A stretch of DNA of 64,000 bases, from contig JAKSYS010000084.1 in assembly GCA_022925895.1 (NCBI GenBank), positions 1 through 64,000 of the forward strand. Direction: 5' to 3'. Below are positions 22,081 through 33,700 of the stretch, in pieces. Below the pieces are notes generated by a model that saw only the letters and a list, made by a program, of their open reading frames with translations, was not told the origin of the DNA and made no database searches. Source of the DNA: Fragilaria crotonensis. Its lineage: Eukaryota > Bacillariophyta > Fragilariophyceae > Fragilariales > Fragilariaceae. A program made the translations under genes and the position numbers. Position 1 is the stretch's first letter, and each line of letters starts with the position of its first letter.

Positions 22081-24317
22081 GCATTGCACACCATTGACAA
22101 CACCAATGATGGCAGCATTGTGGTTCTTGGAGTGTCCAAAAATACAGAGGAGTCAGCAAATGCCGAGTCCTCAACTACTGAAGTTGAGGTCATCATGGAT
22201 GGACAAGTATCGACGAATAACGAGTCTGCTAATGCTGCAGCGCCATCTGCGGAGCTCCCATGTAACGTCGTTGAGGGTATCGTGGACGGCGATGTAACAA
22301 CTGAAGAGTCAGCAGCAAAGGACCCAACTCAGTCACCTGGTATGCTCAAACTTCTCAAGGAAAAGATCTCACCGGCAAGCCGTGCAATGAAGCGTGGAGG
22401 CATGATATTGAGATTTGACGAAGGAGAGGAGATGAAGGATAATGAGAAGAACAAGGTTGCTGGCGGTGTTGCAAAAGTGCAAGGATGCCAACAACAACAA
22501 GCGAAAAACAAAATCAATACCGACATGAAAGATCATGTTGAGGATGTCGTATTCTCCAAACTAGTGAAGGAACGCAACATTGAGTCCTTCAAAAGCCTTG
22601 CTGATGTGACTCCAGTCATGGAGCAATACCAGAAGCAGTCTGGATGTCAAGTTGCGATTTGTCGAAGTGAAGTGGACAAGTTCCGGGTCTACAAATGCGC
22701 TGAGCATGTCAACTGAGTGTTCAAGGTTCATGTTGGGAGGAGACGAACAGATGGCACGTATGTCATCAAAAAGCAATCTGTGTTGCGTCACACAATGGTG
22801 CGTTGTTCACTCAAAGCAAGTGATGGGCAACAGTGGAAACAGCGGCATGCTTAAAAGTTCAGGAATACATTGAAGAGGCTGCCAAAACTAAGGTTGGAAT
22901 ACATATTGCCCGGAAAACGGGATCACTGAACGGGGATTCTGTGTCCTTCGCTGCCTAAAGAGTCACGCATGTCAAAGCACAGGGCAAAAGAAGGCTACCA
23001 GCAAATGATTCCATACTGAAAGGCAACACGGCTTCAATCATTGAGTGGGAGACATATGAGGATGATGAAATGCTACAGGCTGTGGTAATTCCGGGATTTA
23101 TGGTTGGCATCCTAAAGTTTGGACGCCCCGTCATCTCACTAGATGTGGCACATATGAAATGTGCTGACTATATTGGTACCCTTTACATTGCTTCTGTATT
23201 GTCAGGAGCTAACAAGGTATACCCAATTGGCTTCCTTCTGTCTTCTGGAAATGAAGACCGAGAAACATGGACAGTCTTTCTGACAAAGCTGAAACAAGCC
23301 TGCCCTTCTTTCTGCGAAAGGGATGCAACAACTCAGCTGGTTCCTTTCATTTTTATAACAGATTGTGACAAAGGACTTCAACCAGCGCTGGCTGATGTGT
23401 TCCCAGACAACACAAATGTACTGTGTGTCAAAGCACATTGAAGCCAATGTAAAGCAGAGGTTTGGTGCACAATGTGCAGCTTATGCCTTTCGGATTGCAC
23501 GAACATTCTCTGCACACCAGGAGAAGCTCTTCATTGATCAAGTCTGGAAGCTAAAACCAGCAGCTGCAACTTACATAGAAAGCATCGACGGATTGTGGAA
23601 GAACACATCATGGCTGGATGAGAACATGAGCCGTCAGCCTCGGTATGGAATCATTAAACATCAGCAAATCTGCCAATAGCGTTCCTTGTACCTCGCAGCA
23701 TGCCATGGCTCGAAGCAATCGAGAAGATTATTGACGTCATGACGAGTCGCATTTCTAGAAATAAGAATGAAGTATGTTGACAAGAATCCAGATAATGTTG
23801 TTGCTGCTGTCTGGCAAAGGCTGACAGATGAAAAGGATGCTTTGGCTGGCTTTGATGTGTATGAGTTGGCAAATGGAGGAGGGCAGTATAAGGTGACACC
23901 TCAAACACAAGAAATGACAAAAGGTGGTGTACTTGTGTCATCTGGCAAGATATTGGTGTTCCATGCCGTTACTTCATGGCATGTTTTCGAAATTTGAAAG
24001 ACAGCATGGAATTCAGAAGTCTGTTAACTGAATCACACTATGGCATACCAGACTTTTACAAGTACAAGGCACTGCAGCTTCTTTATGAACCAAACATTGT
24101 TCCGGTTGTGGTAGACACAATTGCTTATGAAGGAAAATCAAAGCCTCCTCCAGCAAGAATCAAGAGACAAGCTGGTAGACCAAAAGTGAAAAGATACCAC
24201 AGAGAAAGTGAATTCTCTGACCCATCACAGTTGCCAATTGTGTGTTCCAAAACTAGAGAGCACGGACACAATGGCCGAACATGTGTTACAAAGGTTGCTG
24301 ACAACAAACAAGAATAG
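22081..24317 (+). pseudogene. Mutator-like (MULE) transposase, degenerate
   Basis: This DDE transposase of a Mutator-like element moves DNA by cut and paste. Blocks in order are: a Lys/Glu-rich N-terminal region (22145-22560); a MuDR-type zinc-binding stretch (CRSEVDKFRVYKCAEHVN, 22660-22715) cut by an in-frame TGA at 22714; and the catalytic core with VISLDVAHMKCADYIG, SGNEDRETWTVFL and FITDCDKGLQPALADVFP (23130-23430). Next come a helical stretch with WKLKPAAATYIESIDG, a SWIM-type finger CTCVIWQDIGVPCRYFMA (23928-23981, last ligand Tyr where His is usual) and a tail with CSKTREHGHNGRTC (about 24240-24285, second Cys of the knuckle missing). At least four frame changes and two stops separate the blocks. 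Terminal inverted repeats were not found. Confidence 0.85.
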
Positions 24318-24938
24318 TAGCTCTTAAAGTAGTTCAAGTTGCATGTATTTTTGGTGTTGTGTTGCTCTTGATCATGAAGAACAGCTACTTCATGATGAGA
24401 TTGTGTTGTGATGCTTGGTGTCAAAAAAGATTGTTGCTGTACATTTGTACAGCACTGTATACAAGGGATTTTTTGTTACTGGCAGGTCTCAAGCCCAAGA
24501 AATCTGAAGTTGTATGACAATGCAACCAGAATGTACCTAAGAGCACACAAGATGACCACATACTTCCTCACACCAACAAGCTATGCCTTGTCAATGGAAT
24601 AACACAGCTTATTTCATCAATGTGAAACACATGATAATGCTAAGCAATGCATGAGATCCTTACCTTTGAAAGTGTATCAATGTTATGGGGCATGATAATT
24701 TGCATGGGGTTGAAATTGGCACAATCCAAACAGGCATTATTGCAAATTGCAAAGGGTGTTATTGCAAATTGTGTAGAAGATAAAAGGTGCTATTGCAAAA
24801 TTGCAAAAAGATAACAGGGGGTATTGATATATTAAAAGTTACCGTGATATTATTGTCATTTGAGGGGGTATATTATAGCAGATAACAGGTGCTTTCCATT
24901 TTTGGAATAGATAACAAGTACAATAGCGATTTAATGTC
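24318..24938. other. AT-rich stretch with about 33-bp tandem repeats
   Basis: No gene is seen. Between about 24724 and 24820 the words GGTGTTATTGCAAATTG, GGTGCTATTGCAAAATTG and GGGGTATTGATA recur every 31-35 bases. AGATAACAGG or AGATAACAAG follows three times up to about 24925. Near 24436 the hairpin GCTGTACATTTGTACAGC has an 8-bp stem. This may be the subterminal part of the neighbouring Mutator-like element. Confidence 0.5.
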
Positions 24939-25694
24939 GTGTCTATCCTCCTGACACGGTTAATTAACCCGTTTTGCCTTAATTAACCCCATATTTTGCC
25001 CATACGGAAATTGTTCGCTATTACTGGAAAATTGTGCGATGGGCTAGAAACTTGGGAAGTGACTCAAGAACCCTATGCATGTGCATTTTTTCAAAGCTAC
25101 ATACCTTTATGTTGTCAATCGTTGAGAAACAAGAGTTTTTCTGCATCATTTTTCCCTCATTTTTTAAAAATTTTCACGCAGAAATCGTGTAGAATGTATA
25201 CCACGCGATTGAAAAAATCCACTCCTCTAACAGATTTGAGTCAACAGTTAGAAGATGAATTCGACTTTAAGAGTGAGGATGCCAGATACTTTGAAAAGTA
25301 GTCTGTCATCGGTCGCTCAGCATGTTTGCCTCAAAGTCTTGATTGGGCATTGCAGAATTGAATGAAAATGGGCTTCAAAAATTAAAAATTGTTTTGATAT
25401 TACGTAGAACATTTACCAGGCCTTACGCAAAATTCTGATACCTTAAGTCAGAGACTGATTGGCAACGCAAAATCAAGTATCAAGCTTTTCTCCACATCAG
25501 TGACTTCCCCTGAAAATAAAGAAACATAAAATGGATCAAATGAATGGTGATAAGTGTCGTCATCTCATCACTTTGATGACTCCAATGGGAGAATTTTTTT
25601 GTAGCCCATAGTATAAAAATGTACAGATAAGCGTCTTGCATACGTACAAAAATGGTGGGGTTAATTAAGGCAAATGGTCCAGGAGGATAGACAC
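24939..25694. mobile_element. MITE-like element with long inverted ends
   Basis: The left end (GTGTCTATCCTCCTG, then TTGCCTTAATTAACCCCA) is repeated in inverted orientation at the right end up to 25694, with a short length difference between the two blocks. Inside, TTAA-CCCC (24983-24990) and GGGG-TTAA (25657-25664) face each other, as in the element at 45137-46260. A core of 674 bp flanked by TTAA may therefore be the actual mobile unit. No transposase is present. Confidence 0.6.
24996..25301 (+). CDS. hypothetical 101-residue frame inside the MITE-like element
   Basis: This is an open frame with an acidic C-terminus (LEDEFDFKSEDARYFEK). It has no recognised domain, and its AT-rich context makes chance likely. 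Confidence 0.15.
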   Translation: MPIRKLFAITGKLCDGLETWEVTQEPYACAFFQSYIPLCCQSLRNKSFSASFFPHFLKIFTQKSCRMYTTRLKKSTPLTDLSQQLEDEFDFKSEDARYFEK

Positions 25695-26182
25695 TAGTAT
25701 TAATAATTAATAGTATCAAATATGTTCTACCTGAGGTAGTACCCTAGTACAGTATAATGCCCAGTATGGTTCTAGATGTTGATCGCCGAACGTGTCAGAC
25801 AAGACCTCAGGCGAACGCAGGGATAGATCAGTAGTACAGTACTACTACCACTACTCCCCTAGTGCCTTTGTCGCCGCGGAGCATGGACTGACGGACCGAG
25901 GACAACCGCACCATGCAGTGCAATTGAAAAGCTTGCTTCCGGATTGGAATCGATGATTTGTTTTCCATGAGACCGATTAGGCGACCGGGCGATATAATAT
26001 ATGCCAGGAAGTCCTTTTTGCTAACGCACCCGCCATCCCTCAGGCCTGTGAACTGTTGAACCATCCCAAAGTCATGTGACTCCTAGAGGATACCCATAAA
26101 CGTCATGAAGACTAGTCTACTGCGTACTGCGTACCACCGTTCGATACTTGGCAATTGGAAACCAGGCCATTGTAGACCCAAG
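25695..26182. other. intergenic, nothing recognised
   Basis: There is no supported gene. The last five bases (CCAAG, 26178-26182) are the left copy of the target duplication of element G. Confidence 0.5.
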
Positions 26183-26782
26183 TGACAGTATTCGTGTGAT
26201 CGGTACGCGAGTACTGGCCGACGGTAGACTTAAGGTTAGTAGGACCTAGGAGTCTGCCGTCGGACTTGACGGGAGAGGAAGCGAACGTGACGGATCGTCC
26301 AGCTTTGGGCGTAGGAGTCCTGAAGATGTGGACCATGATGGTAGATTTGTTGTTACAAATATGTAGAAGATGTAGAACTAAGTAGTAAAGGCCTTTACTG
26401 TTTTTGGTTTGTGGAAATTATAAGTTAAAATGTAGATGAAAAATGAAAGTGAGATCTCCAATATTAGTTGGAGTCTCACAAAAGTTATGTTGCTTTAATC
26501 CCACTTGTTGAGTGGTGTTTGAGTTATGAATCCCATAGTAAAAGTTGTGTTGTCAATAAAATTGACAACACAACAGATTTGAATACTTAGGGAAACTCAG
26601 GGCAACATGATTTAAATTCCTTGCGTGGTCGCGGGATTGAGAGTTCTGATTCGCAGAACTACTGGAGCGAGTCACGGACAGACGAAGGAAAATAAAGGAC
26701 TGTCTACCGTATTACCGTATGGTATTTAACCTTACAGTAATTACGAGTGACAGTGTGACAGAGTGACAGTAGATCTCTAACA
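26183..26782 (-). repeat. 3' LTR of element G (600 bp)
   Basis: It runs TGACAGTATTCG to CTCTAACA on the + strand and is identical by eye to 37355-37954 at a constant offset of 11,172. It contains a perfect palindrome at 26544-26574. Confidence 0.95.
26544..26574. repeat. perfect palindrome in the element G LTR
   Basis: Stem GTTGTGTTGTCAA (13 bp) with a 5-base loop TAAAA and its exact complement. The second copy is at 37716-37746 in the other LTR. It could be a transcript hairpin or a binding site. Confidence 0.85.
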
Positions 26783-26799
26783 CCCCTCTTGGATCAGAT

Positions 26800-29700
26800 C
26801 TCTGGTCCCGGTGATGAAAGCATGTGGTCGGGGAGAACACAGAAGATCTTGGTGAGGTGAGGATCAATTTTGCCGGAGTGTTGAGTCTTGGTGAGGATAT
26901 CGGCAAGTTGAGAGTCACAGGGAATCCAATGAAGTTGGTGGATGCCGTCTTGTTGGCCTTGACGGACGAAGTGGAAACGGCGTTCAATGTGGCGAGTTTT
27001 GCGAGTGAGTTTGCCATTCTTGGCGATTTGAACAGTTGCTTCATTGTCAATCATGAGGATGGCAGGGATAGAAGGGAGACGTTGAGTGGTTTCACGCCAT
27101 TGTTTGGTGCCAAGATAGAGCATATCATAGAGAAGCATTCGGATGTGAGCGGTGGCCATGGTTGCGGAACATGCAGCCATATATTCAGCTTCAGAGGTAG
27201 ACATGGCAACAGGTGTTGGCATGGTAGAATTTGCTTCAATAAGAGCACCATTGTAGAAGATCATGTATCCAACAGTAGATCGGCCGGTATCGGGGCAGTC
27301 TTGCCAGCTGGCATCAGAGAAGACTGTGAGATCAGTGTATGGAATGCGATGATGGATGCAGATGTCATAGATGGGGTTTGAAGTGCCATCGGGATAGAAT
27401 TTGAGGGCATAGTAGGGGCGACGTCGGAGGTAGCCAATGAGCCAGGTGAGAGCTCGAAAATCAGGTATGCCAGGAGAGATGCATGCTTTAGCAAGTTTGC
27501 AGACAGCAAATAGGATGTCAGCTCTGGTGTTGTATGCTAGGTAGAGGAGAGTGCAGACAGCAGAGCGGAACGGAAGGCGTTGTTGCTTTTGTTCGACGAG
27601 GGTCAGGTCGGAGGCGGTTACGGGGCGGTTATCCTTGCTGAAGGTATAATCAGGAGGGAAGGGAGTATCTCTTTCTGGGAATTCGGAATTCGGATCGTAT
27701 CGTTGAAGAGTGTTCAAAACATAGCGGTGCTGGTCGAGGGTGTAGCTTGAGTCGGAGTGTTTGTGGATACGCATTTGTAGGAACCATTGCGCAGGGCCGA
27801 GGAATTTGACATCAAAGCGATTGCGGACGGAATCTTCAAATTGTTTTTCGATGGAATCGTTGCTTCCAGCGTAGAGCATATCGTCGACGAAAAATAGTAG
27901 GCGGAGCCATTGATTGTGTTTGTCGTATCGGACAAAATAGGACGGTTCAGAAGGAGACTGAATAAAGCCTTGGGAGTAGAGCCATTCCGAAAATTCAATG
28001 TTCCAATATTTGCCGGAGTAGACGAGACCGTAGATTCCTTTGTTCAGTAACATTGGAGAGCCAAAGAATTTAGCGTATTCAGGGAAGTGATAGGCGTATT
28101 CCAATGGCAGTTTCACGAAGTGGCGGCCAATAACTTTGGCTTGGAGGTAGGCACCAATGAAGTCAGCACTCTTGACACTTCTTCTGGATGCACAGATGGT
28201 TGCAATGAATAGCTTGACCCCTCTTGCAGATGCACAGGGTGACCAGGTGTCTTCATACATGAGTGGTTCAACAGGTATAGGTTTGGGAGTGCCAGGTGAA
28301 GAGGTAGCAGATTCAGCAATTTCTTGACGTTGTTCAAGGAGTCGTTGTTGGTTGATGGCTTTAACTCTTTTCAGGAGACGTTTCTCCAGGTCGCCACGGG
28401 CGACAAGGCGAGCTTTTAGTTTGTCAAGTTTTCCAGATGCAGTTTGTTTTGCTTTGAGCACAAGTTTGACTGGGATAATGAGTTCATCTTTGTGTGGGGT
28501 TTGCCCAAGGATGAAGGTATCATGGTCAATGAGGTTCTTGATTTCCATTTTGATTGCATGTAGCCAGGCATTTCGGACATTATCATCAAGTTTGAGAACA
28601 GCTTTGAGAGACTGAGGTTCTGGAAGATATTTGTCCACAGGTTCCTGGGGGTTGGCTTGTGAATTGTTGCTGGGAGAGTTGTCAATTGTCATCATGGCAG
28701 AGTGAATGGGATCAATAGTTGGTAGATCTTCATTGCATTCTTGGAAGTAGATGGTCATCATCTTGTGGAGTTGGGAATGATGTTGTTGATGGGTGACAAA
28801 GTTGATTTGATGTGGTGTGGGTGGTGTTGGACCATGTTGGATTATTGCTGTATTGATATGGTCAGCATGGGTTGGGTTAGGCATGGTTCCAGGTGGTTGT
28901 TCATCAGTATTGTCATCAGTTGATTCAGGGATGGCAGTCAGGGAGGGCAGTGGATTTGTGTCATCAATGAAGGTTGATGGTGGGTTGCCAAGGTTGGCTG
29001 CAGATCCAGTTTGGTGAAAAGTAGATGGTTCAGAGTTTTCAGGAGTGTTGCAAAGTCCATTTGGGTTGAAATGGGAGCGGATGGGGACGGCTCCAGCGAA
29101 GGGTTTGGAATCAAAACATAGAGCTGAATTGAAGTCTTCGTCAAAGTAGGCATCGCGGGTGATGATGAGGCTTTGGGGTTGGTCAGGGGAGTAGACTAGC
29201 CAGCCTGCGGAGTTGTCAGGAAATCCAAGGAAAATGCCGCGAGAGGCTCGTTGCAGTTGTTGCTTGTAGGTGATAAGCTTGTTGCGGAAAGTTGGTTCGT
29301 AACGTTTGAAGAAGGTAGGACATCCGAAGACACGGAAGTTGGCAATGGAAGGTTTGCGTTGGAAGCTGTATTGGTAGGGCGTTGTTGGGTTGCCATCTTG
29401 ATCAATAACATTCTTGGCAGGGCAGACATTTAGGATTTGAACTGCATAGGCATGGGCATGATGGAAGAAGGCACCTCCAAGTCTTGCATTGTTGAGGAGA
29501 ATGTTGGCAGTGTTGTGGACTTCACGCCATTTTGCTTCACAAATACCATTCATTTCTTGATGTTCAGGGGCTGCAGCTTCAACTTTGATTCCAAGTGAGG
29601 TGCATTCAGAGATGAATTTTGTTGATGTAAAAGCAGATCCAGCATCAGTGCGGATGAAACGGACGGATTGGGTGCGGCCAAGGAGTTCTGTGTCAGTAAG

Positions 29701-30600
29701 CCATTGCTTTAGAGCAATAAGGATGGAAGTTGTGCTTTCAGTTGGAAGACCAATCCAACCTGTTAGTTTGCCTGGGGTTGTGACAATAAACAGATAGGCT
29801 GAGTAGTTGGAATTGGTGGTGAGACCATAGCGGAAAGGATTGCGCATAAGGTCAAGATGAAGGCGATGGAAGGGTTCGGTGCCTTGGCGTTGAGGTGTTT
29901 TGTTTCTGGCGCGTTTTTGACTGATTGAAATGCGGAGAGGCCAGGAATTGTGGTCAACAGTAGGTGTGAGAACATGATCATTCCATGTTTGGTGAAGGGA
30001 TCCAACCATGAGGTTTCGAAAATTGCGGTAAGCAAGTCGTCGATAAATCAGTTCCAAAGGTAAAGCGGTGACTGAGCGGCGTTGATCAGTGTCAATGGGA
30101 GTTGTAGTGTCATCAAAGTGTTGCTCTTCTGGTTCAGAGTCAAGGTCAAAGGGTTCTTTGGGGTTGGAAGTGGTTGAAAAGGCTTGGTGTGGGTTTGGTA
30201 CTTCTCTGGTAATAATTGGCCAAGTGTAAGTGGAGCCATTTGGGAGTTGAATGGTGGTAGCTCTGTTCTTGATCAGGACACTGAAGTTTTGAGTGCATGA
30301 TAGAGCAGTCAGGGGAGAGTAGTCTGTGACTGAGGCCTTCAACAAAGTAGACATCAGTGAGACCTAGGATGGATTTGAGGCCATCATCAGTGGTGAAGTG
30401 ACATGCAGTTGTGCCTTTGTGGGTAGACATCTTGGTGCTGCCATCAGCTAGGGAGATTGGGACACTGCAAGGTTCAACATCACTGAGGTCGCTGAAGAGT
30501 GGAGTATAATGACTGGTAGCACCACTGTCAGGTAGCCAGTTTTCCAGGAGTGGGGGACCAAATCTTTGGTATGGTGATTGGGGATCATCAGGGAAATAAG
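26800..30600 (-). other. pol region of element G (protease-integrase-RT-RNase H)
   Basis: Protease (DSGATSHYT) is at about 30,500. The integrase core follows at about 29,300-29,950 (HLDLMRNPF, RTDAGSAF, EMNGICEAKW). Then comes an acidic, Pro-rich linker. Reverse transcriptase is at about 27,700-28,600 (KARLVARGD, ADFIGAYLQAKV, FFVDDMLYAG). RNase H is at about 26,850-27,350 (VFSDASWQDCPDTGRSTVGY, STSEAEYMAACSA, ADILTKTQHSGKI). Motif order and spacing are normal for Ty1/copia. The long open stretch through integrase, RT and RNase H fits recent activity. Confidence 0.88.
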
Positions 30601-30734
30601 CTGTGGCTCCAGAGTTGGGAGGAGCATGGTTGGCAGTTGGAAGATAATCTCTATCAAGTAGGGGTTGATTGATAGTCATCTGAGGTAGGTTGGGATTGGG
30701 CCATGGGATGTAGTCTGGTTGATCATCAAGGTGA

Positions 30735-33700
30735 TCAAGGGGAGGAAGCTTTGAAGGCTTGGTGATGGTATCTTGAGGGATTTTGGGAGTCTTGACTAGA
30801 GTCAGTAACAAAGTAAGCGCGTTGTTGATTGCGAGGAGCAGCGTTTTCATTGTTGGTTGAACGTTGCGGGTTGGATGCGCGATTGTTTTGGTTGGATCTT
30901 GGGTTGGTACAGTTGCGCGCATAGTGGCCGAGGCGTCCGCAGTTATTGCAGACGATGGTAGCTGCATTGGATGCAGAGTTGCGCGATTGATTGATGTTAG
31001 ATCCATTGGGTGATGGTCGTTGATTTGGATTCGACGTTGGTCGGAAAGGTGGGCGGTTGTTTCGTTGGTGTTGGTTGGACGGGCGCGGTGAAGGAGGTGG
31101 TGGGCGTCGTAGATTTGGATTGTTGAAAGGTGGTCGCGAAGGAGTTGTAGGTGGTCGGAACGGGCGCGAATGGTTTTGCGGTGGTCTTGGTGGATGACTT
31201 CGGTTTTGATTGTTGCCATTAGGATTTGTATATGGGCGGAGGATGGAGCTGAAAGCTTGTTGTTGACGTTGTGTGAAAACACGATGGGTAGTTTGGGGGT
31301 GGCGCGATTGAAAATGGTGAGATTGTTGACGGGTAGAATGTGCGTGCTGATTGTAGTTGCGTTGATTCTGAGACGGTAGGGTGAGACCACGGGATTCGTC
31401 AATGTTGAGGAGATGGCTCTCAAGTTCGGCGAATGGTGGCAGAGCTTCGTCGTTTAGTTCAGCTCGACGGATATCGGCGTCGAAGCGTTGATAAGATGCG
31501 GCGTAAAAGGAGTGATTGCTTCCACCACGAACGGTGCGTTTGATGAGTTCGGCGTCGGTGTTGGGGATTCCAGCATGATAGCAGTCGCGCGTAAGGATGC
31601 GGATGCGGTTAAGGTAAGAGGTGGCGACTTCATGATGTGGTTGTTTGATGGAACAAAAGGCTTCGCGAGTTCGCTCGACGTGGTCAGGGGTTAGCGGTGC
31701 GCAATGGCGTCGTAGAGTAAGAATCGCGGTGCGGGCGTCTGGTAGGCCATCAATGATGTGTTTTTGGCAGGGATCGCAGACGTTTGTAAAGATCAGGTTG
31801 TAAAGTGCGGTGCCGACGAATGGGTGTGAATAAGAGACTTGTTTCGGCCAAAGATCAAAGACTTGGCGCGTCCACGGGGAAATGTTGCAAACAATTCGAA
31901 GGTTGTCGATGAAGGTGTTAAAATGGCGGCGGCGTGCTTGAAGGTCGGTTGGGTAAGCCAATTTGCGAAGGTTTGCATTTTTGGCGTACTTCAAAAGCGT
32001 CTTGGTTAGGTCTTCAATTGGGGGATAAGTGAAGTCGGTTCGCGTGGAGGATGTGAGTGCATCGGGTGATGTGTGCTGGATGTGTTTTGGGTCTTGCTCT
32101 GAATCATGATCGGTGTCGTCGTCGAAGAAGGTGTCGACAGTTGGTGGGTATGCAAAGGTGGCATGGGTCGCCTGGCGCGGAGTTGGGCGTGCGGAAGCGA
32201 GTTTTTGATTTTCTGGGGGAGTTTGGTGATCATTTTCAGAATTGGCCGTTTTTTGTGTAGATTTGGTAGGTTTCGTATTGGGAGGTTGAATAATTTTGCT
32301 TTGTTGAGTTTGGGGTTGCGAAAGATTTTGTGATGGATTTGGTGGTTGAGGGTTCGAATTCCGGGGTGGTAAGTTTTTGGAAGGTATAATTTTGGGCGTC
32401 GTCGAAAATGTTGTTGAAATCGGAGGTTGTGGGTTCGAGTCGGTTGTGGCCGGATCGTGAGGTAATTTTACGTTTTTCGGCGTGAGGATGCCTGAAAATG
32501 CATCGGAGAAGCGTTTTAGAGGTCCAGTTGTTGATTTCGCAGTTGGAGGCGAGTTAGAGGGTGTTTCGGTGTGTGAACTGCTTGTTTCGGGTGAGTTTGG
32601 TGGCAAAAACGCGAGATTTGGTTGAGTTCCGGGCAGTTGTTGAGTTTCTTGTGCGTGTTCGTCGTATGTAGTTTCCGCGTCGGAAATTAGCTGTTGGGAG
32701 TGAGTTTCCGTGCTGTGCGCGTCGTTTTGTGTTGGATTTTCGCTGGTAGTGTCAGTTTGTGTGTAAATTTCGCTGTCAGGTTCGTCGTGCGTGAAAACTG
32801 TAGTTTCAGGTTCGTTTGTTGCAAGATTTTCGTTTTGTGGGTCGTTTTGTGCAGGAATTTCGTGCTGGGGGTCCGGGGTTCGAGTCGGATCGGAAAATAA
32901 AGCGGAACGGCGAGTTTTTACGGCAAGACATGCGAAATGTGGTCCAGAAAATGTAGTTTTATCCTGTTGGAAGGTAATTATGTTGTTACTTGTAACTAAT
33001 TCCATCTGATTGGGACAGCCTAGGCTATCACAGATAGAAAAAGGTAAGTAACCAGCATAACAACCAGGATAAGACAGACATTGTAGACTAGACTCACCAT
33101 TGTAGCCATTGGCTGAAAAGGGTGAATCAGGTCCCATTTGATCAATGAATGGAAACTCAGGATGAGACTCTTTCTCATTGTAATAATAAGAAAGATGATT
33201 GTTGAAAAGTTGGATCTCAGGGTCACGGAGGGCATCAATGAGATGTGGCAATGCCCAGGCTTGATAGATGGATTCCTCAAGTGGACCAGTTGTGAAAACT
33301 GGTATCATGCGAATAGCCAAGGAAAAGGGGACCGTTTTGGGGTCGCGAACGACGTGATACTTACTGGAATCAGGGTGGCGACGCAGGTTAGCGGCGCTGA
33401 TTGGAATCCAGTCGGGGTCGCCAATGTGATGGGAAAGAATTGGTTTGGCAAGTTGGACTTTGAACAAAGCTTGGACTGACAATCTGTTGTAGGGTTCTCC
33501 ATCTCTGTTGCTGATGATTGGTTGTTGATCATGGTTGAGAGTGGTGGGGAAGATTCCTGCTCTTGCTGTAGGTTTAGCAATCTCAGTTGATGAACCATTA
33601 GAGTAGGAGTTGGACGCAAGTGGGGAGCCTTGGAACATGATAACGTGAGGAGGAGGATGGTTCCTGGGGAGGATGCCGGTCGGGTCCTTTGGATTCACAA

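Noticed and set aside
26824-27381. 185-codon + strand frame across the RNase H end of element G
   Set aside because: It is the exact antisense of a well-supported RNase H region, and its text has no protein character of its own.
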